A stretch of 9,419 bases of DNA from CAYXFD01 sp964464175 (GCA_964464175.1 CAYXFD010000045.1:1-9419), one strand, 5' to 3'. Counted from the stretch's first letter, positions 1-5,863 are shown. The notes: a model not told the origin generated them from the letters alone. Made by a program: numbers and translations.

Positions 1-42
1 TTCCCTAATCTCTCATCCCTAATCTCTATCAGCTCTTTCCCT
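1..42 (+). repeat. 42-bp direct repeat, copy 1
   Basis: A pyrimidine-rich segment made of CCTAATCTCT-type words. It is repeated base for base at 803-844. In both places it is followed directly by a CCGCAGG word and a T-rich tail, so the repeated unit includes what follows in looser form. Confidence 0.85.
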
Positions 43-181
43 CCCGCAGGCTTTTTCTTTCCTCCGAAGTTATTCCTCCGCAGGCTTCTTCGTTTTGGTG
101 AACTGCTTTCCACCAGCTTCTTGCTTACCCTTCCTCTGGTTTTTTCTTTGTTCGTATTCAGAGCTTCCAGCTCTGTTTTTG

Positions 182-203
182 GCAAGGGCAGGGACGCCCT
201 TGC
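182..203. repeat. Hairpin, 8-bp stem
   Basis: GCAAGGGC (182-189) pairs perfectly with GCCCTTGC (196-203) across a six-base loop. No T-run follows and no gene ends nearby, so a terminator role is not supported. It resembles the AAGGGC/GCCCTT hairpin at 3516-3532 in the second island and may belong to the same small dispersed family. Confidence 0.6.
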
Positions 204-295
204 TACATGTTTTTCAGTCGGTTATCACTTTAACATCTTACATTTAACTTTTTATCTGCGGAATCTGCGTGAGCATTTTCCTCTTTACCCCCCTT

Positions 296-622
296 GCTTT
301 TCTCCCGCTGGGGCATCTGAATATCTTTGCTTGCTTGGGTGGCGGGTGGGAATAGATCTTTCCGGCATTACAACAACGACGAAAGAAAAAACCGTATGAG
401 AGACTGCTTCGAAGATACTGTCTGACGAACGAAGTGAGGAGTTTGACGAAAGCAAGGAGAGCTTCGAAGCTGAAAAGTTGCTTTCGCCGAGCTCGGTCGC
501 AGCCACACAGAAAAGAGCACCTCGGTTTTCCAGAGAAGCAGTTTCGAGAAGGTTTTGCGTCGTTGCTTGTACGCCGGCGGCTTTTCTTTGTTACTTTCTT
601 TGAGCTGTTGCAAAGAAAGTAA
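296..622 (+). repeat. Modular repeat element, copy A
   Basis: A 327-bp element nearly identical to 871-1245. Modules in order: a leader starting GCTTTTCTCCCGCTGGGG; a segment around 356-430 with CCGTATGAGAGACTGCTTCG; a segment with GACGAACGAAGTGAGGAG; a purine-rich segment with the palindrome GCTTCGAAGC; a 47-bp module at 480-526 containing CCGAGCTCGG; a GTTTCGAGAAGGTTTTGCGT segment; and a terminal hairpin at 591-622. Relative to copy B it lacks one extra 47-bp module. Its open frames carry no start signals, so it is treated as a non-coding dispersed repeat, possibly mobile. Confidence 0.85.
591..622. repeat. Terminal hairpin of copy A, 12-bp stem
   Basis: TTACTTTCTTTG (591-602) pairs perfectly with CAAAGAAAGTAA (611-622) across the loop AGCTGTTG. 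In this copy an outer CTTTTC (581-586) could also pair with the GAAAAG just downstream at 628-633. The same hairpin ends copy B, and copy C has an equivalent with changed but still paired bases. Confidence 0.75.
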
Positions 623-724
623 TACTTTGAAAAGGAAGGCACCAAGAACATAATGCAACTGAAAGTAATTATAACCTTCTCCCGCATACTCGACAGCAGC
701 AAGCCAAAGCACTTCTTCCGCTCA

Positions 725-742
725 GGCGGGGCATGCCCCGCC
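725..742. repeat. Perfect 18-bp GC-rich palindrome
   Basis: GGCGGGGCATGCCCCGCC is its own reverse complement. It sits in AT- and pyrimidine-rich non-coding DNA between modular copies A and B, where such a GC-rich block stands out. It resembles REP-type palindromes. No T-run follows and no gene is adjacent, so a terminator is unlikely. Confidence 0.7.
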
Positions 743-802
743 TCTACGATACATCCGTGATAAGCTTCATTAATCTTTCCTTGCTATCCCTTCCTCCGGT
801 TT

Positions 803-844
803 TTCCCTAATCTCTCATCCCTAATCTCTATCAGCTCTTTCCCT
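803..844 (+). repeat. 42-bp direct repeat, copy 2
   Basis: Identical to 1-42. It lies just before modular copy B, whereas copy 1 lies about 250 bp before modular copy A. The two islands of repeat phrases are therefore arranged in parallel and suggest an ancestral segmental duplication followed by divergence of the spacers. Confidence 0.85.
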
Positions 845-996
845 TCCGCAGGTTTTATCTTTCCTTCGAAGCTTTTCTTCCGCTGGGGCATCTGAATATC
901 TTTGCCTGCTTGGGTGGCGGGTGGGAATAGATCTTTCCGGCATTACAACAACGACGAAAGAAAAAACCGTACGAGAGACTGCTTCGAAGATACTGT

Positions 997-1045
997 TTGG
1001 CTTCGCCGAGCTCGGTCGCAGCCACAAAGAAAAGAGCACCTCGGT
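997..1045 (+). repeat. Extra copy of 47-bp module inside copy B
   Basis: About 47 bp (999-1045) match the module at 1103-1149, and 480-526 in copy A, with about three substitutions. The core CCGAGCTCGGTCGCAGCCAC is unchanged. Copy A has a single base at this position, so the module was gained in copy B or lost from copy A. The net length change of 48 bp is a multiple of three. Confidence 0.8.
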
Positions 1046-1213
1046 TGACGAACGAAGTGAGGAGTTTGACGAAAGCAAGGAGAGCTTCGAAGCTGAAAAG
1101 TTGCTTTCGCCGAGCTCGGTCGCAGCCACACAGAAAAGAGCACCTCGGTTTTCCAGAGAAGCAGTTTCGAGAAGGTTTTGCGTCGTTGCTTGTACGCCGG
1201 CGGCTTTTCTTTG

Positions 1214-1245
1214 TTACTTTCTTTGAGCTGTTGCAAAGAAAGTAA
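1214..1245. repeat. Terminal hairpin of copy B, 12-bp stem
   Basis: Arms at 1214-1225 and 1234-1245 pair perfectly around the loop AGCTGTTG, identical to copy A. Downstream the sequence becomes AT-rich and unrelated to the region after copy A, so the hairpin marks the right edge of the repeat. Confidence 0.75.
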
Positions 1246-1345
1246 TTATAAAAAATCAAATATAACTTATAAGAGGTTGATTCATCCGCGTAATCTGCGT
1301 GAACCCTTTCCCCCCTTTCCCGGAAATCACCAATCAAAATTAACA

Positions 1346-1375
1346 TTGACAAATTCAAACATATCTCCCCAATAT
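1346..1375 (+). promoter_or_regulatory. Weak promoter candidate for the SatD-family gene
   Basis: An exact TTGACA lies at 1346-1351, 53 bases before the start codon. The best -10 at normal spacing, CAATAT (1370-1375, spacer 18), matches the consensus at only three of six positions. The case rests mainly on the perfect -35 hexamer and its position after the repeat island ends. Confidence 0.25.
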
Positions 1376-1404
1376 CCTTGCAGATCAATAAGAAAGAGGT
1401 TCAC

Positions 1405-2052
1405 ATGGAAGCTGTAGTTACTGCTGACATCATCAAATCGAGAGATTACTCCAATACCGCAAGAAAAGAGGTAAACGCCGCAATCAGATCCGGATTTGCC
1501 GAATGTTGTGAACTTATCTCCGAAGCGGATGCCGACAAGCTCTCTTTCAGAGTTGTTCAGGGTGACGAATTCCAGTACCTCATCAATAACCCCGCTTATG
1601 CCTCTCAGTTTGTCGTTTTTTTCCGCCTGATCCTGGCACTTTCGCCCCATAAGCCCGTTTTCCGTGCCGGAATAGGTATCGGTGACATCATGTATTACGA
1701 AAAAGATATCTATCAAATGGACGGTTCTGCCTTTCATCACTCCCGGGATGCTCTCGAACTCTTTGCTAAAACTCAGTATCAGGACAGAAAGACCATCATC
1801 GAAACCGATGATCACCAGATTACTGAGCAATTGAATCTAATAGCAATGTATAACGACTACATCGAAGATAAATGGACCGAAAAACAGAGAGAAGCGATCT
1901 GTCTCTATAAGAAGCATGGCTCTCTGGAAAAAGCGGCGGCGGCGATAAAGATAACCTATCAAGCAATGCAGCAGAGGATCCATGGTTCCGGATGGAAACA
2001 GATGGACAGAGGTTTTCAGAGCTTTTCAGAATTGCTCACAACAAGCCCCTGA
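1405..2052 (+). CDS. SatD-family protein with C-terminal helix-turn-helix
   Basis: This 215-residue cytoplasmic protein matches the SatD family, named after a gene of the streptococcal secretion and acid-tolerance operon; its biochemical function is not established. Visible landmarks are the N-terminal VVTADIIKSR (4-13), VVQGDEFQYL (50-59), FRAGIGIGDI (86-95) and DGSAFHHSRDAL (106-117). After these comes a helix-turn-helix-like region of about 157-192 (WTEKQREAICLY, then EKAAAAIKITYQAMQQR), which suggests DNA binding. The ATG at 1405 is chosen because AAAGAGG (1393-1399) sits five bases upstream. An in-frame TTG at 1378 would add nine residues but has no ribosome-binding site. The DUF3307 gene follows on the same strand after 158 bp. 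The D8, GDE(53-55) and RAGIGIG pattern recalls nucleotide-cyclase-type folds, which is inference only. Confidence 0.85.
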   Translation: MEAVVTADIIKSRDYSNTARKEVNAAIRSGFAECCELISEADADKLSFRVVQGDEFQYLINNPAYASQFVVFFRLILALSPHKPVFRAGIGIGDIMYYEKDIYQMDGSAFHHSRDALELFAKTQYQDRKTIIETDDHQITEQLNLIAMYNDYIEDKWTEKQREAICLYKKHGSLEKAAAAIKITYQAMQQRIHGSGWKQMDRGFQSFSELLTTSP

Positions 2053-2210
2053 ACTTGCACACCCGAACTACAAGGCTGAAGGCTTGCAATTACATTCAGC
2101 AAGGCTGCAAACTTGTATTGAGAAACTCCATACTTCCGTTTTCATAATGAGGGATAATAGAGGGAGATGTTATCAAATAGAACATTCCGGCAGTCCGGCA
2201 AGGAGATAGA
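2053..2210 (+). other. Spacer between SatD-family and DUF3307 genes
   Basis: These 158 bp hold short internal repeats: CAAGGCTG at 2071-2078 and 2100-2107, and AACTTG at 2052-2057 and 2110-2115. No terminator-like hairpin with a T-run and no clear promoter is seen, so co-transcription of the two genes is possible. The spacer ends with AAGGAG at 2200-2205, the ribosome-binding site of the next gene. Confidence 0.5.
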
Positions 2211-2930
2211 ATGATCTGGAGATTATTGTTAGCTCACGTTATTACCGATTTCTTTCTGCAAACCAAAGTAGGTATCAATAATAAAATCAAAGTAACGACC
2301 AATCTGACTCACTCATTAATCCTGCTCGTCGTCTCAACTGTTTTTTTTGTTGATCTAATCAGTATCCGCCTCTTGTTAATGCTTCTTTCCATCTCAGTGC
2401 TGCACGGCGGCATAGATCTCGGCAAAGCGAGACTGCTCAGGATCTCCGAAGGTAACTGGAACTGGCTGCTTTTCATTGTCGATCAGTTATTGCATCTTGG
2501 CTCGATCCTTCTGGCACTCTATCTCTTTTTCCCGGGATACTGGGATACGTTAAGTCGCACTTTGACTCTACTGACAGTCACTGTTGACTGGTATAAGTTC
2601 GGTGTATTCTTCATTTTGATCACTCTCGGGGGGAGTTATTTTACCGATGCGGTCTGCAAAAAATTCCGGATGCAACTCAGAAACAGCGATCAAGATATAG
2701 ATTACTCCCTGAAGGATGCCGGAAAATATATCGGTATTCTGGAAAGGATCATCGTTGCCGTCTCGATCCTCATCGGACGTTTCGAACTGATCGGCTTTCT
2801 TATTGCCGCAAAATCCATTATCAGACACAGCGAGAATAAGGGAAAGGACTTCACCGAATACTATCTCATCGGCACCTTTACCTCCTTCCTCTGGGCCGGG
2901 ATCTTTACCTATCTCTACCTGATCCTGTAA
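2211..2930 (+). CDS. DUF3307-family polytopic membrane protein
   Basis: A 239-residue inner-membrane protein recognised as DUF3307 by its conserved polar residues set in hydrophobic helices. These are H9 and D13 with DFFLQ (13-17), H34, LHGGIDLGKAR (64-74), DQLLH (91-95) and GKYIGILER (171-179). About six to seven hydrophobic stretches are visible, roughly 33-50, 52-68, 86-107, 130-141, 177-200 and 216-239. Its function is unknown. Conserved membrane-embedded His and Asp residues would fit metal binding or catalysis, but that is inference. AAGGAG (2200-2205) lies five bases before the ATG and supports the start. From my knowledge of the family, DUF3307 genes commonly sit beside SatD-family genes, so this pair probably acts together, with a cytoplasmic HTH protein and a membrane partner. 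No terminator hairpin follows the stop codon. Confidence 0.85.
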   Translation: MIWRLLLAHVITDFFLQTKVGINNKIKVTTNLTHSLILLVVSTVFFVDLISIRLLLMLLSISVLHGGIDLGKARLLRISEGNWNWLLFIVDQLLHLGSILLALYLFFPGYWDTLSRTLTLLTVTVDWYKFGVFFILITLGGSYFTDAVCKKFRMQLRNSDQDIDYSLKDAGKYIGILERIIVAVSILIGRFELIGFLIAAKSIIRHSENKGKDFTEYYLIGTFTSFLWAGIFTYLYLIL

Positions 2931-2939
2931 TTTTTCTCT

Positions 2940-2969
2940 TTCTTCAAAGCTTCCCTGCCAATGGACTTG
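2940..2969 (+). repeat. 30-bp direct repeat, copy 1
   Basis: This segment, containing CTTCCCTGCCAATGGACTTG, recurs at 3451-3480 with a single A/G difference. Its right half is also the beginning of the ~90-bp repeat family (2958-3040, 3115-3204, 3609-3698), so 3451-3480 is a partial fourth member of that family. Confidence 0.75.
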
Positions 2970-3040
2970 CTTTCTCTTTTTTTTGTTTTCTGATCTCTAA
3001 TAGCAAATCACTCCTTCCCTGCTATCCATCCGTAGGATTT
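2958..3040 (+). repeat. ~90-bp direct repeat R1
   Basis: This copy begins CCAATGGACTTGCTTTCTCT, passes through a T-rich and TGATCTCTAATAGC-like middle, and ends CTATCCATCCGTAGGATTT. R2 (3115-3204) and R3 (3609-3698) share both ends and vary in the middle by a few bases of insertion or deletion. Confidence 0.75.
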
Positions 3041-3082
3041 ATCTTTCCTTCGAAGCTTTACTCCCACAGGCTTTTTATGTAC

Positions 3083-3101
3083 AACAAGTTGGTAACTTGT
3101 T
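3083..3101. repeat. Hairpin AACAAGTT / AACTTGTT
   Basis: Perfect 8-bp arms (3083-3090 and 3094-3101) around the loop GGT. It lies between repeats R1 and R2. There is no T-run, so it is not a good terminator. Confidence 0.55.
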
Positions 3102-3114
3102 CCTGCTTAGCTCC

Positions 3115-3204
3115 CCAACGGACTTGCTTTCTCTTTTTTTGTCTTCTGATCACTAATATCAAATATCTAATCACTCCTTCCCTGCTATCCATCCGTAAGG
3201 ATTT
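3115..3204 (+). repeat. ~90-bp direct repeat R2
   Basis: Same family as 2958-3040 and 3609-3698. It starts CCAACGGACTTGCTTTCTCT and ends CTATCCATCCGTAAGGATTT. It abuts modular element copy C (from 3210), so two unrelated repeat families are joined head to tail here. Confidence 0.75.
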
Positions 3205-3209
3205 TTTTT

Positions 3210-3388
3210 CTTTCCGGCAATACAAGAATGACGAAGAAAAAAACCGTACGAGAGACTGCTTCGAAGATACTGTCTGACGAACGAAGTGAGGAGTTTATCC
3301 AGAGAAGCAGTTTCGAGAAGGTTTTGCGTCGTTGCTTGTACGCCGGCGGATTTTCTTTGCTTCTTTCTTTTCTCCGCCGAAAAGAAAG
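3210..3388 (+). repeat. Modular repeat element, shortened copy C
   Basis: A 179-bp relative of 296-622 and 871-1245. It keeps the segment with CCGTACGAGAGACTGCTTCG, the segment GACGAACGAAGTGAGGAG, the segment GTTTCGAGAAGGTTTTGCGT and the terminal hairpin. It lacks the leader, the purine-rich GCTTCGAAGC module and the 47-bp CCGAGCTCGG module; about 84 bp are missing between GAGGAGTTT and TCCAGAGAAG. It shows that the element is assembled from separable modules. Confidence 0.8.
3363..3388. repeat. Terminal hairpin of copy C, changed but still paired
   Basis: CTTTCTTTTC (3363-3372) pairs perfectly with GAAAAGAAAG (3379-3388) around the loop TCCGCC. It occupies the same place as the hairpins of copies A and B, but both arms and the loop have changed together. 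Confidence 0.7.
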
Positions 3389-3450
3389 ATGGTAAAATAT
3401 GAATTTGATATGCATTTTTCTTCATGCTGCACTTCCGCAGGATTTGCTCT

Positions 3451-3480
3451 TTCTTCGAAGCTTCCCTGCCAATGGACTTG
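3451..3480 (+). repeat. 30-bp direct repeat, copy 2
   Basis: Matches 2940-2969 at 29 of 30 positions. After it the similarity to the ~90-bp repeat family decays, so it is a truncated member. Confidence 0.75.
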
Positions 3481-3515
3481 TTACTCTTTTGTAGGTTTTT
3501 CTCTTTTAATTATTC

Positions 3516-3532
3516 AAGGGCGAGCCGCCCTT
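3516..3532. repeat. Hairpin AAGGGC / GCCCTT
   Basis: Perfect 6-bp arms at 3516-3521 and 3527-3532 around the loop GAGCC. It is similar in sequence to the stem at 182-203. Confidence 0.5.
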
Positions 3533-3567
3533 AATACAATACAAGTTACAGGTTGATGTCCCTTTTT

Positions 3568-3588
3568 CCGCAATTTACCAAATTGCGG
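3568..3588. repeat. Hairpin CCGCAATTT / AAATTGCGG
   Basis: Perfect 9-bp arms at 3568-3576 and 3580-3588 around a three-base loop. On the minus strand the left arm is followed by AAAAAGGGAC, and on the plus strand no T-run follows. A terminator for the minus-strand hydrolase gene, whose stop lies 160 bp away, is therefore not supported. Confidence 0.55.
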
Positions 3589-3608
3589 TACATATTCTTG
3601 CTCTGCTT

Positions 3609-3698
3609 CCAACGGACTTGCTTTCTCTTTCTTTAGTTTTCTGGTCACTGATAGCTAATATCTAATAACTCCTTCTCTGCTATCCATCCGCAGGATTT
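3609..3698 (+). repeat. ~90-bp direct repeat R3
   Basis: Third member of the family at 2958-3040 and 3115-3204. It starts CCAACGGACTTGCTTTCTCT and ends CTATCCATCCGCAGGATTT. Its final CCGCAGG-TTTT word is the one scattered through all the long spacers. Confidence 0.75.
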
Positions 3699-3749
3699 TC
3701 TCTCATCCCTAATCCCTAATCTCTCAGCCCTCAGCCCTCTGCTCTCTGC

Positions 3750-5072
3750 TTATTTTTTTGTAAACACAAACCTCTGTCCAGACTGCAACAGGATCATCTG
3801 CTGCTTCTCAGAAACAAACTGCATCTTGATATTTGCCGGCGTAAACGAGAAATTATACTCATCATGAGCATCAAGCGGCAGGGCATTTTGCCCGCTCCCC
3901 TGCGCCCACAATATATCATCTTCAACAAACACAGTAATATTGATCGGCAACTCCGGACATTCATAAACACCGGTATATCTATTCAGGAGATCTGCCGGCA
4001 GCGCAATTTTCTCCATATCCTCGGGCATATCGTAATCCAGACCAAAATAGATGCTTAAAACACCGATCAGTATATCATTTTGCGGCAGCGATACTCCGTT
4101 TGCATTATAAGCAACAGCTAATTGATCTTCGGGAAAATAGGCAGCAACAGATTGAAAAGCATCTATCCCCCCTGTATGCCCGAAAGCATATTTATCGTAG
4201 AAAGGTAATTTAAACATCCCTATACCCAATCCCTGTTCGGTACGCTGCATTTTATTCAAAGACTCTTCTGAGATAAGCTTGCCGTTAAATAAGCTGTTAA
4301 GGAACAGATTAATGTCATGCGGATTGGAAACAATAGCTCCGGCACCCGCAGGGATGCTCATGTCGGTTTCTTTGGCAGGAGTCCATTTATCGGTTTTGTT
4401 ATAAGATTTTGCCTCATTTTTCTCTGTGTCGATTTTAGCACCGTAGTAGGTGTATTCCAGTTTAACCGGTTCAACGATCCTGGCATGCAGTATTTTACTG
4501 AACTCCTCATTATCGGCTATCTCGGCGATATAAGAGAGCAAAACATAGTTCGAATTGGAGTATTCTCCTTTTTCACCCGGTTCAAAGACCGGTTCGTAAG
4601 CGGCAATTTTTTCGACCAGTTCTCTCTTGGTGATAGGTTCTTCCATCCATTGCACATAGGATTCGTCGTTGGTAAAGTTGTAGATCCCGCTTTGATGCCT
4701 GAGCAAATGTTCTATGGCAATATCTTTGGCATTAGGTATTTGAGGGAAGAATTCCTGAAGTTTTGTTTCATAGGAGAGTTTCCCTTCTTCGATCAGTTGG
4801 ATAATTATCACAGCCGTAAAGATCTTGGAGATTGAACCGATCCTGAACCTCGTCTCCCCGGTAATCTCTCTCCTGTTCTCAACATCTGCAAAGCCAATTG
4901 AATTGTTATAGACTTCCAGACCGTCCTTGAATATCGAAACATTACCCATTCCCATATCATTTGACTCCAAAACGGCAAACAGTTCGTCCATCTTCGTCTT
5001 GTCAAAGCTGTCACAATATAAAAATGATATGACCAATATGCCAATTGATATAAAAAATATGAATTTCTTCAT
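3750..5072 (-). CDS. Exported serine beta-lactamase-like hydrolase
   Basis: This 440-residue protein belongs to the class C beta-lactamase / penicillin-binding-protein-like serine hydrolase family. Members hydrolyse esters, peptides or amides outside the cytoplasm, and the substrate cannot be told from sequence. The N-terminus (MKKFIFFISIGILVISFLYC) is a signal peptide or membrane anchor. C20 could be lipidated, but FLY before it is a poor lipobox. Catalytic motifs are S80-I-S-K83 (nucleophile and general base), Y171-S-N173 and H299-T-G301. The C-terminal ~85 residues after the hydrolase domain look like a small beta-rich add-on domain, as in other family members. The start is set at 5072 by GGGAGG (5082-5077) four bases upstream; a longer frame to 5102 lacks support. 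It lies 45 bp downstream of the nucleotidyltransferase gene and is likely co-transcribed with it. Resistance to beta-lactams should not be assumed. Confidence 0.88.
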   Translation of the reverse strand: MKKFIFFISIGILVISFLYCDSFDKTKMDELFAVLESNDMGMGNVSIFKDGLEVYNNSIGFADVENRREITGETRFRIGSISKIFTAVIIIQLIEEGKLSYETKLQEFFPQIPNAKDIAIEHLLRHQSGIYNFTNDESYVQWMEEPITKRELVEKIAAYEPVFEPGEKGEYSNSNYVLLSYIAEIADNEEFSKILHARIVEPVKLEYTYYGAKIDTEKNEAKSYNKTDKWTPAKETDMSIPAGAGAIVSNPHDINLFLNSLFNGKLISEESLNKMQRTEQGLGIGMFKLPFYDKYAFGHTGGIDAFQSVAAYFPEDQLAVAYNANGVSLPQNDILIGVLSIYFGLDYDMPEDMEKIALPADLLNRYTGVYECPELPINITVFVEDDILWAQGSGQNALPLDAHDEYNFSFTPANIKMQFVSEKQQMILLQSGQRFVFTKK

Positions 5073-5117
5073 CAATCCTCCCTTTCTTAACTCAGAAAGC
5101 AATTTCTATGCCGCCTT

Positions 5118-5834
5118 CTAACCCGGTTCACTCAGTTTAGTCGAACTGACGGCCAGAGATTCTTTCCGGAGAAAAGCCTCTATTGCTTCCGCACGTTCAG
5201 TCCTGCCTCTCCTTTTGTTTACGCCTATCTGCAGCTCAAGCGGCGGCACCTTTATCTGATAGCCCCGCCATTCAACAACTTCGAGCCTTGATATAGCCTC
5301 GGGTCCGCAGTCTCCAGGTTCCGGCAGATCAATCTGCGGTGAGGGATCGGAGGCGATATCAATTCTTGCTTTCAGGAAGATCACCCCAAAATCCTTCGTT
5401 ACCCATCCGCTCGTATCTCTCAAAGGTTCTATCAATTCATCAGCAAAAATTTCCTCCACCAAAGCACAATCTCTGCTCTCGATGATGATATCTACATCGT
5501 GAGGGTTCAAAGCTATCCCTCTAATACATGTCGCACAGCTTCCCGTAAGCCACCAGGAGATCCCGCTATCTTTCACCCGGCGGCAAAAACACTCCAAAGC
5601 CTCTTCCCAGGGAACGTTTATTCTGTAAAGCAGCTGGTCAAACATCTCCTTTGCATACTTCTCAAAGCGGCGAATTACCTTGCCGGTGTATCTGTAGGAC
5701 AGGGGAAACTTTTTATAATAACCCTCTTCGTCCTGTTCGTAAAAACACATGCGGAAAGCTTCTTCATACAGCGGGTCAAAATCGCTGAGCCGGTAAATGA
5801 CATCCTTACCGGACACCGTGCATACTGCTTTCAT
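5118..5834 (-). CDS. Nucleotidyltransferase-fold protein
   Basis: A 238-residue cytoplasmic protein with the signature of the polymerase-beta-like nucleotidyltransferase fold. It shows LTGSCATCIRG (96-106) with the G98-S99 pair, then HDVDIII (112-118) whose D113 and D115 would bind metal, and a third acidic residue in ARIDIAS (D159). A downstream KVPPLELQIGVNKRRGR segment is typical of stand-alone members. The first ~90 residues are a helical region without a recognised domain. The substrate is unknown. Family members modify small molecules, tRNA or proteins, and some are toxins, but no antitoxin-like partner is adjacent. The ATG at 5834 is preferred because AGGGAG (5846-5841) lies six bases upstream; a GTG at 5879 would extend it by 15 residues without such a site. 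It is the first gene of a minus-strand pair with the serine hydrolase. Confidence 0.75.
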   Translation of the reverse strand: MKAVCTVSGKDVIYRLSDFDPLYEEAFRMCFYEQDEEGYYKKFPLSYRYTGKVIRRFEKYAKEMFDQLLYRINVPWEEALECFCRRVKDSGISWWLTGSCATCIRGIALNPHDVDIIIESRDCALVEEIFADELIEPLRDTSGWVTKDFGVIFLKARIDIASDPSPQIDLPEPGDCGPEAISRLEVVEWRGYQIKVPPLELQIGVNKRRGRTERAEAIEAFLRKESLAVSSTKLSEPG

Positions 5835-5863
5835 CTCATTCTCCCTATCTCCAAACTCCCGGT

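Larger units (their letters stand above)
871..1245 (+). repeat. Modular repeat element, copy B with extra module
   Basis: A 375-bp element that matches copy A except for scattered substitutions and one net 48-bp insertion at 997-1045. The inserted piece is itself another copy of the CCGAGCTCGG-containing module that occurs in its normal place at 1103-1149 in this copy. The element ends in the same 12-bp-stem hairpin at 1214-1245. It lies 160 bp upstream of the SatD-family start codon. Confidence 0.85.
1..1404. other. Non-coding repeat island 1
   Basis: No credible gene is seen in these 1.4 kb. The stretch is pyrimidine-rich on the + strand and is built from phrases that recur elsewhere in the window: CCTAATCTCT runs, CCGCAGG followed by T-rich DNA, and two copies of a large modular repeat. 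Long open frames exist on both strands. They overlap each other in several frames, coincide with the repeat copies, lack ribosome-binding sites and give low-complexity S/R/K/F-rich translations, so I read them as accidental. Confidence 0.75.
2931..3749. other. Non-coding repeat island 2 between convergent genes
   Basis: About 820 bp without a credible gene, lying between the ends of the DUF3307 gene (+) and the serine hydrolase gene (-). It contains three ~90-bp direct repeats, a 30-bp repeat pair, modular element copy C and four small hairpins. No classical intrinsic terminator (GC stem followed directly by a T-run) was found at either gene end. Confidence 0.7.

Noticed and set aside
591..622. 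Hairpin as an intrinsic terminator
   Set aside because: The stem is AT-rich, no T-run follows it on either strand, and no gene ends nearby.
244..702. Long minus-strand open frame in copy A (and its counterpart at 855-1388), plus overlapping plus-strand frames
   Set aside because: They coincide with the modular repeat, overlap one another in several frames, lack ribosome-binding sites and have low-complexity S/R/K/F-rich translations. I consider them spurious.
2958..3698. Possible CRISPR array from the repeated ~90-bp units
   Set aside because: The repeats are too long and differ internally. The gaps are unequal (about 75 and 400 bp), and no cas gene is present.
4317..4835. Open frame on the + strand inside the serine hydrolase
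   Set aside because: It is antisense to a gene with all three catalytic motifs intact, and has no ribosome-binding site.
3750..5072. Antibiotic-resistance beta-lactamase call
   Set aside because: The SxxK, YxN and HxG motifs define a broad hydrolase family with many non-resistance functions, and nothing in the sequence points specifically to beta-lactam hydrolysis.
5118..5834. Toxin-antitoxin (MNT/HEPN or AbiE-like) assignment for the nucleotidyltransferase
   Set aside because: No HEPN or antitoxin-like partner is adjacent; the neighbour is an exported hydrolase. The fold alone does not justify a toxin call.
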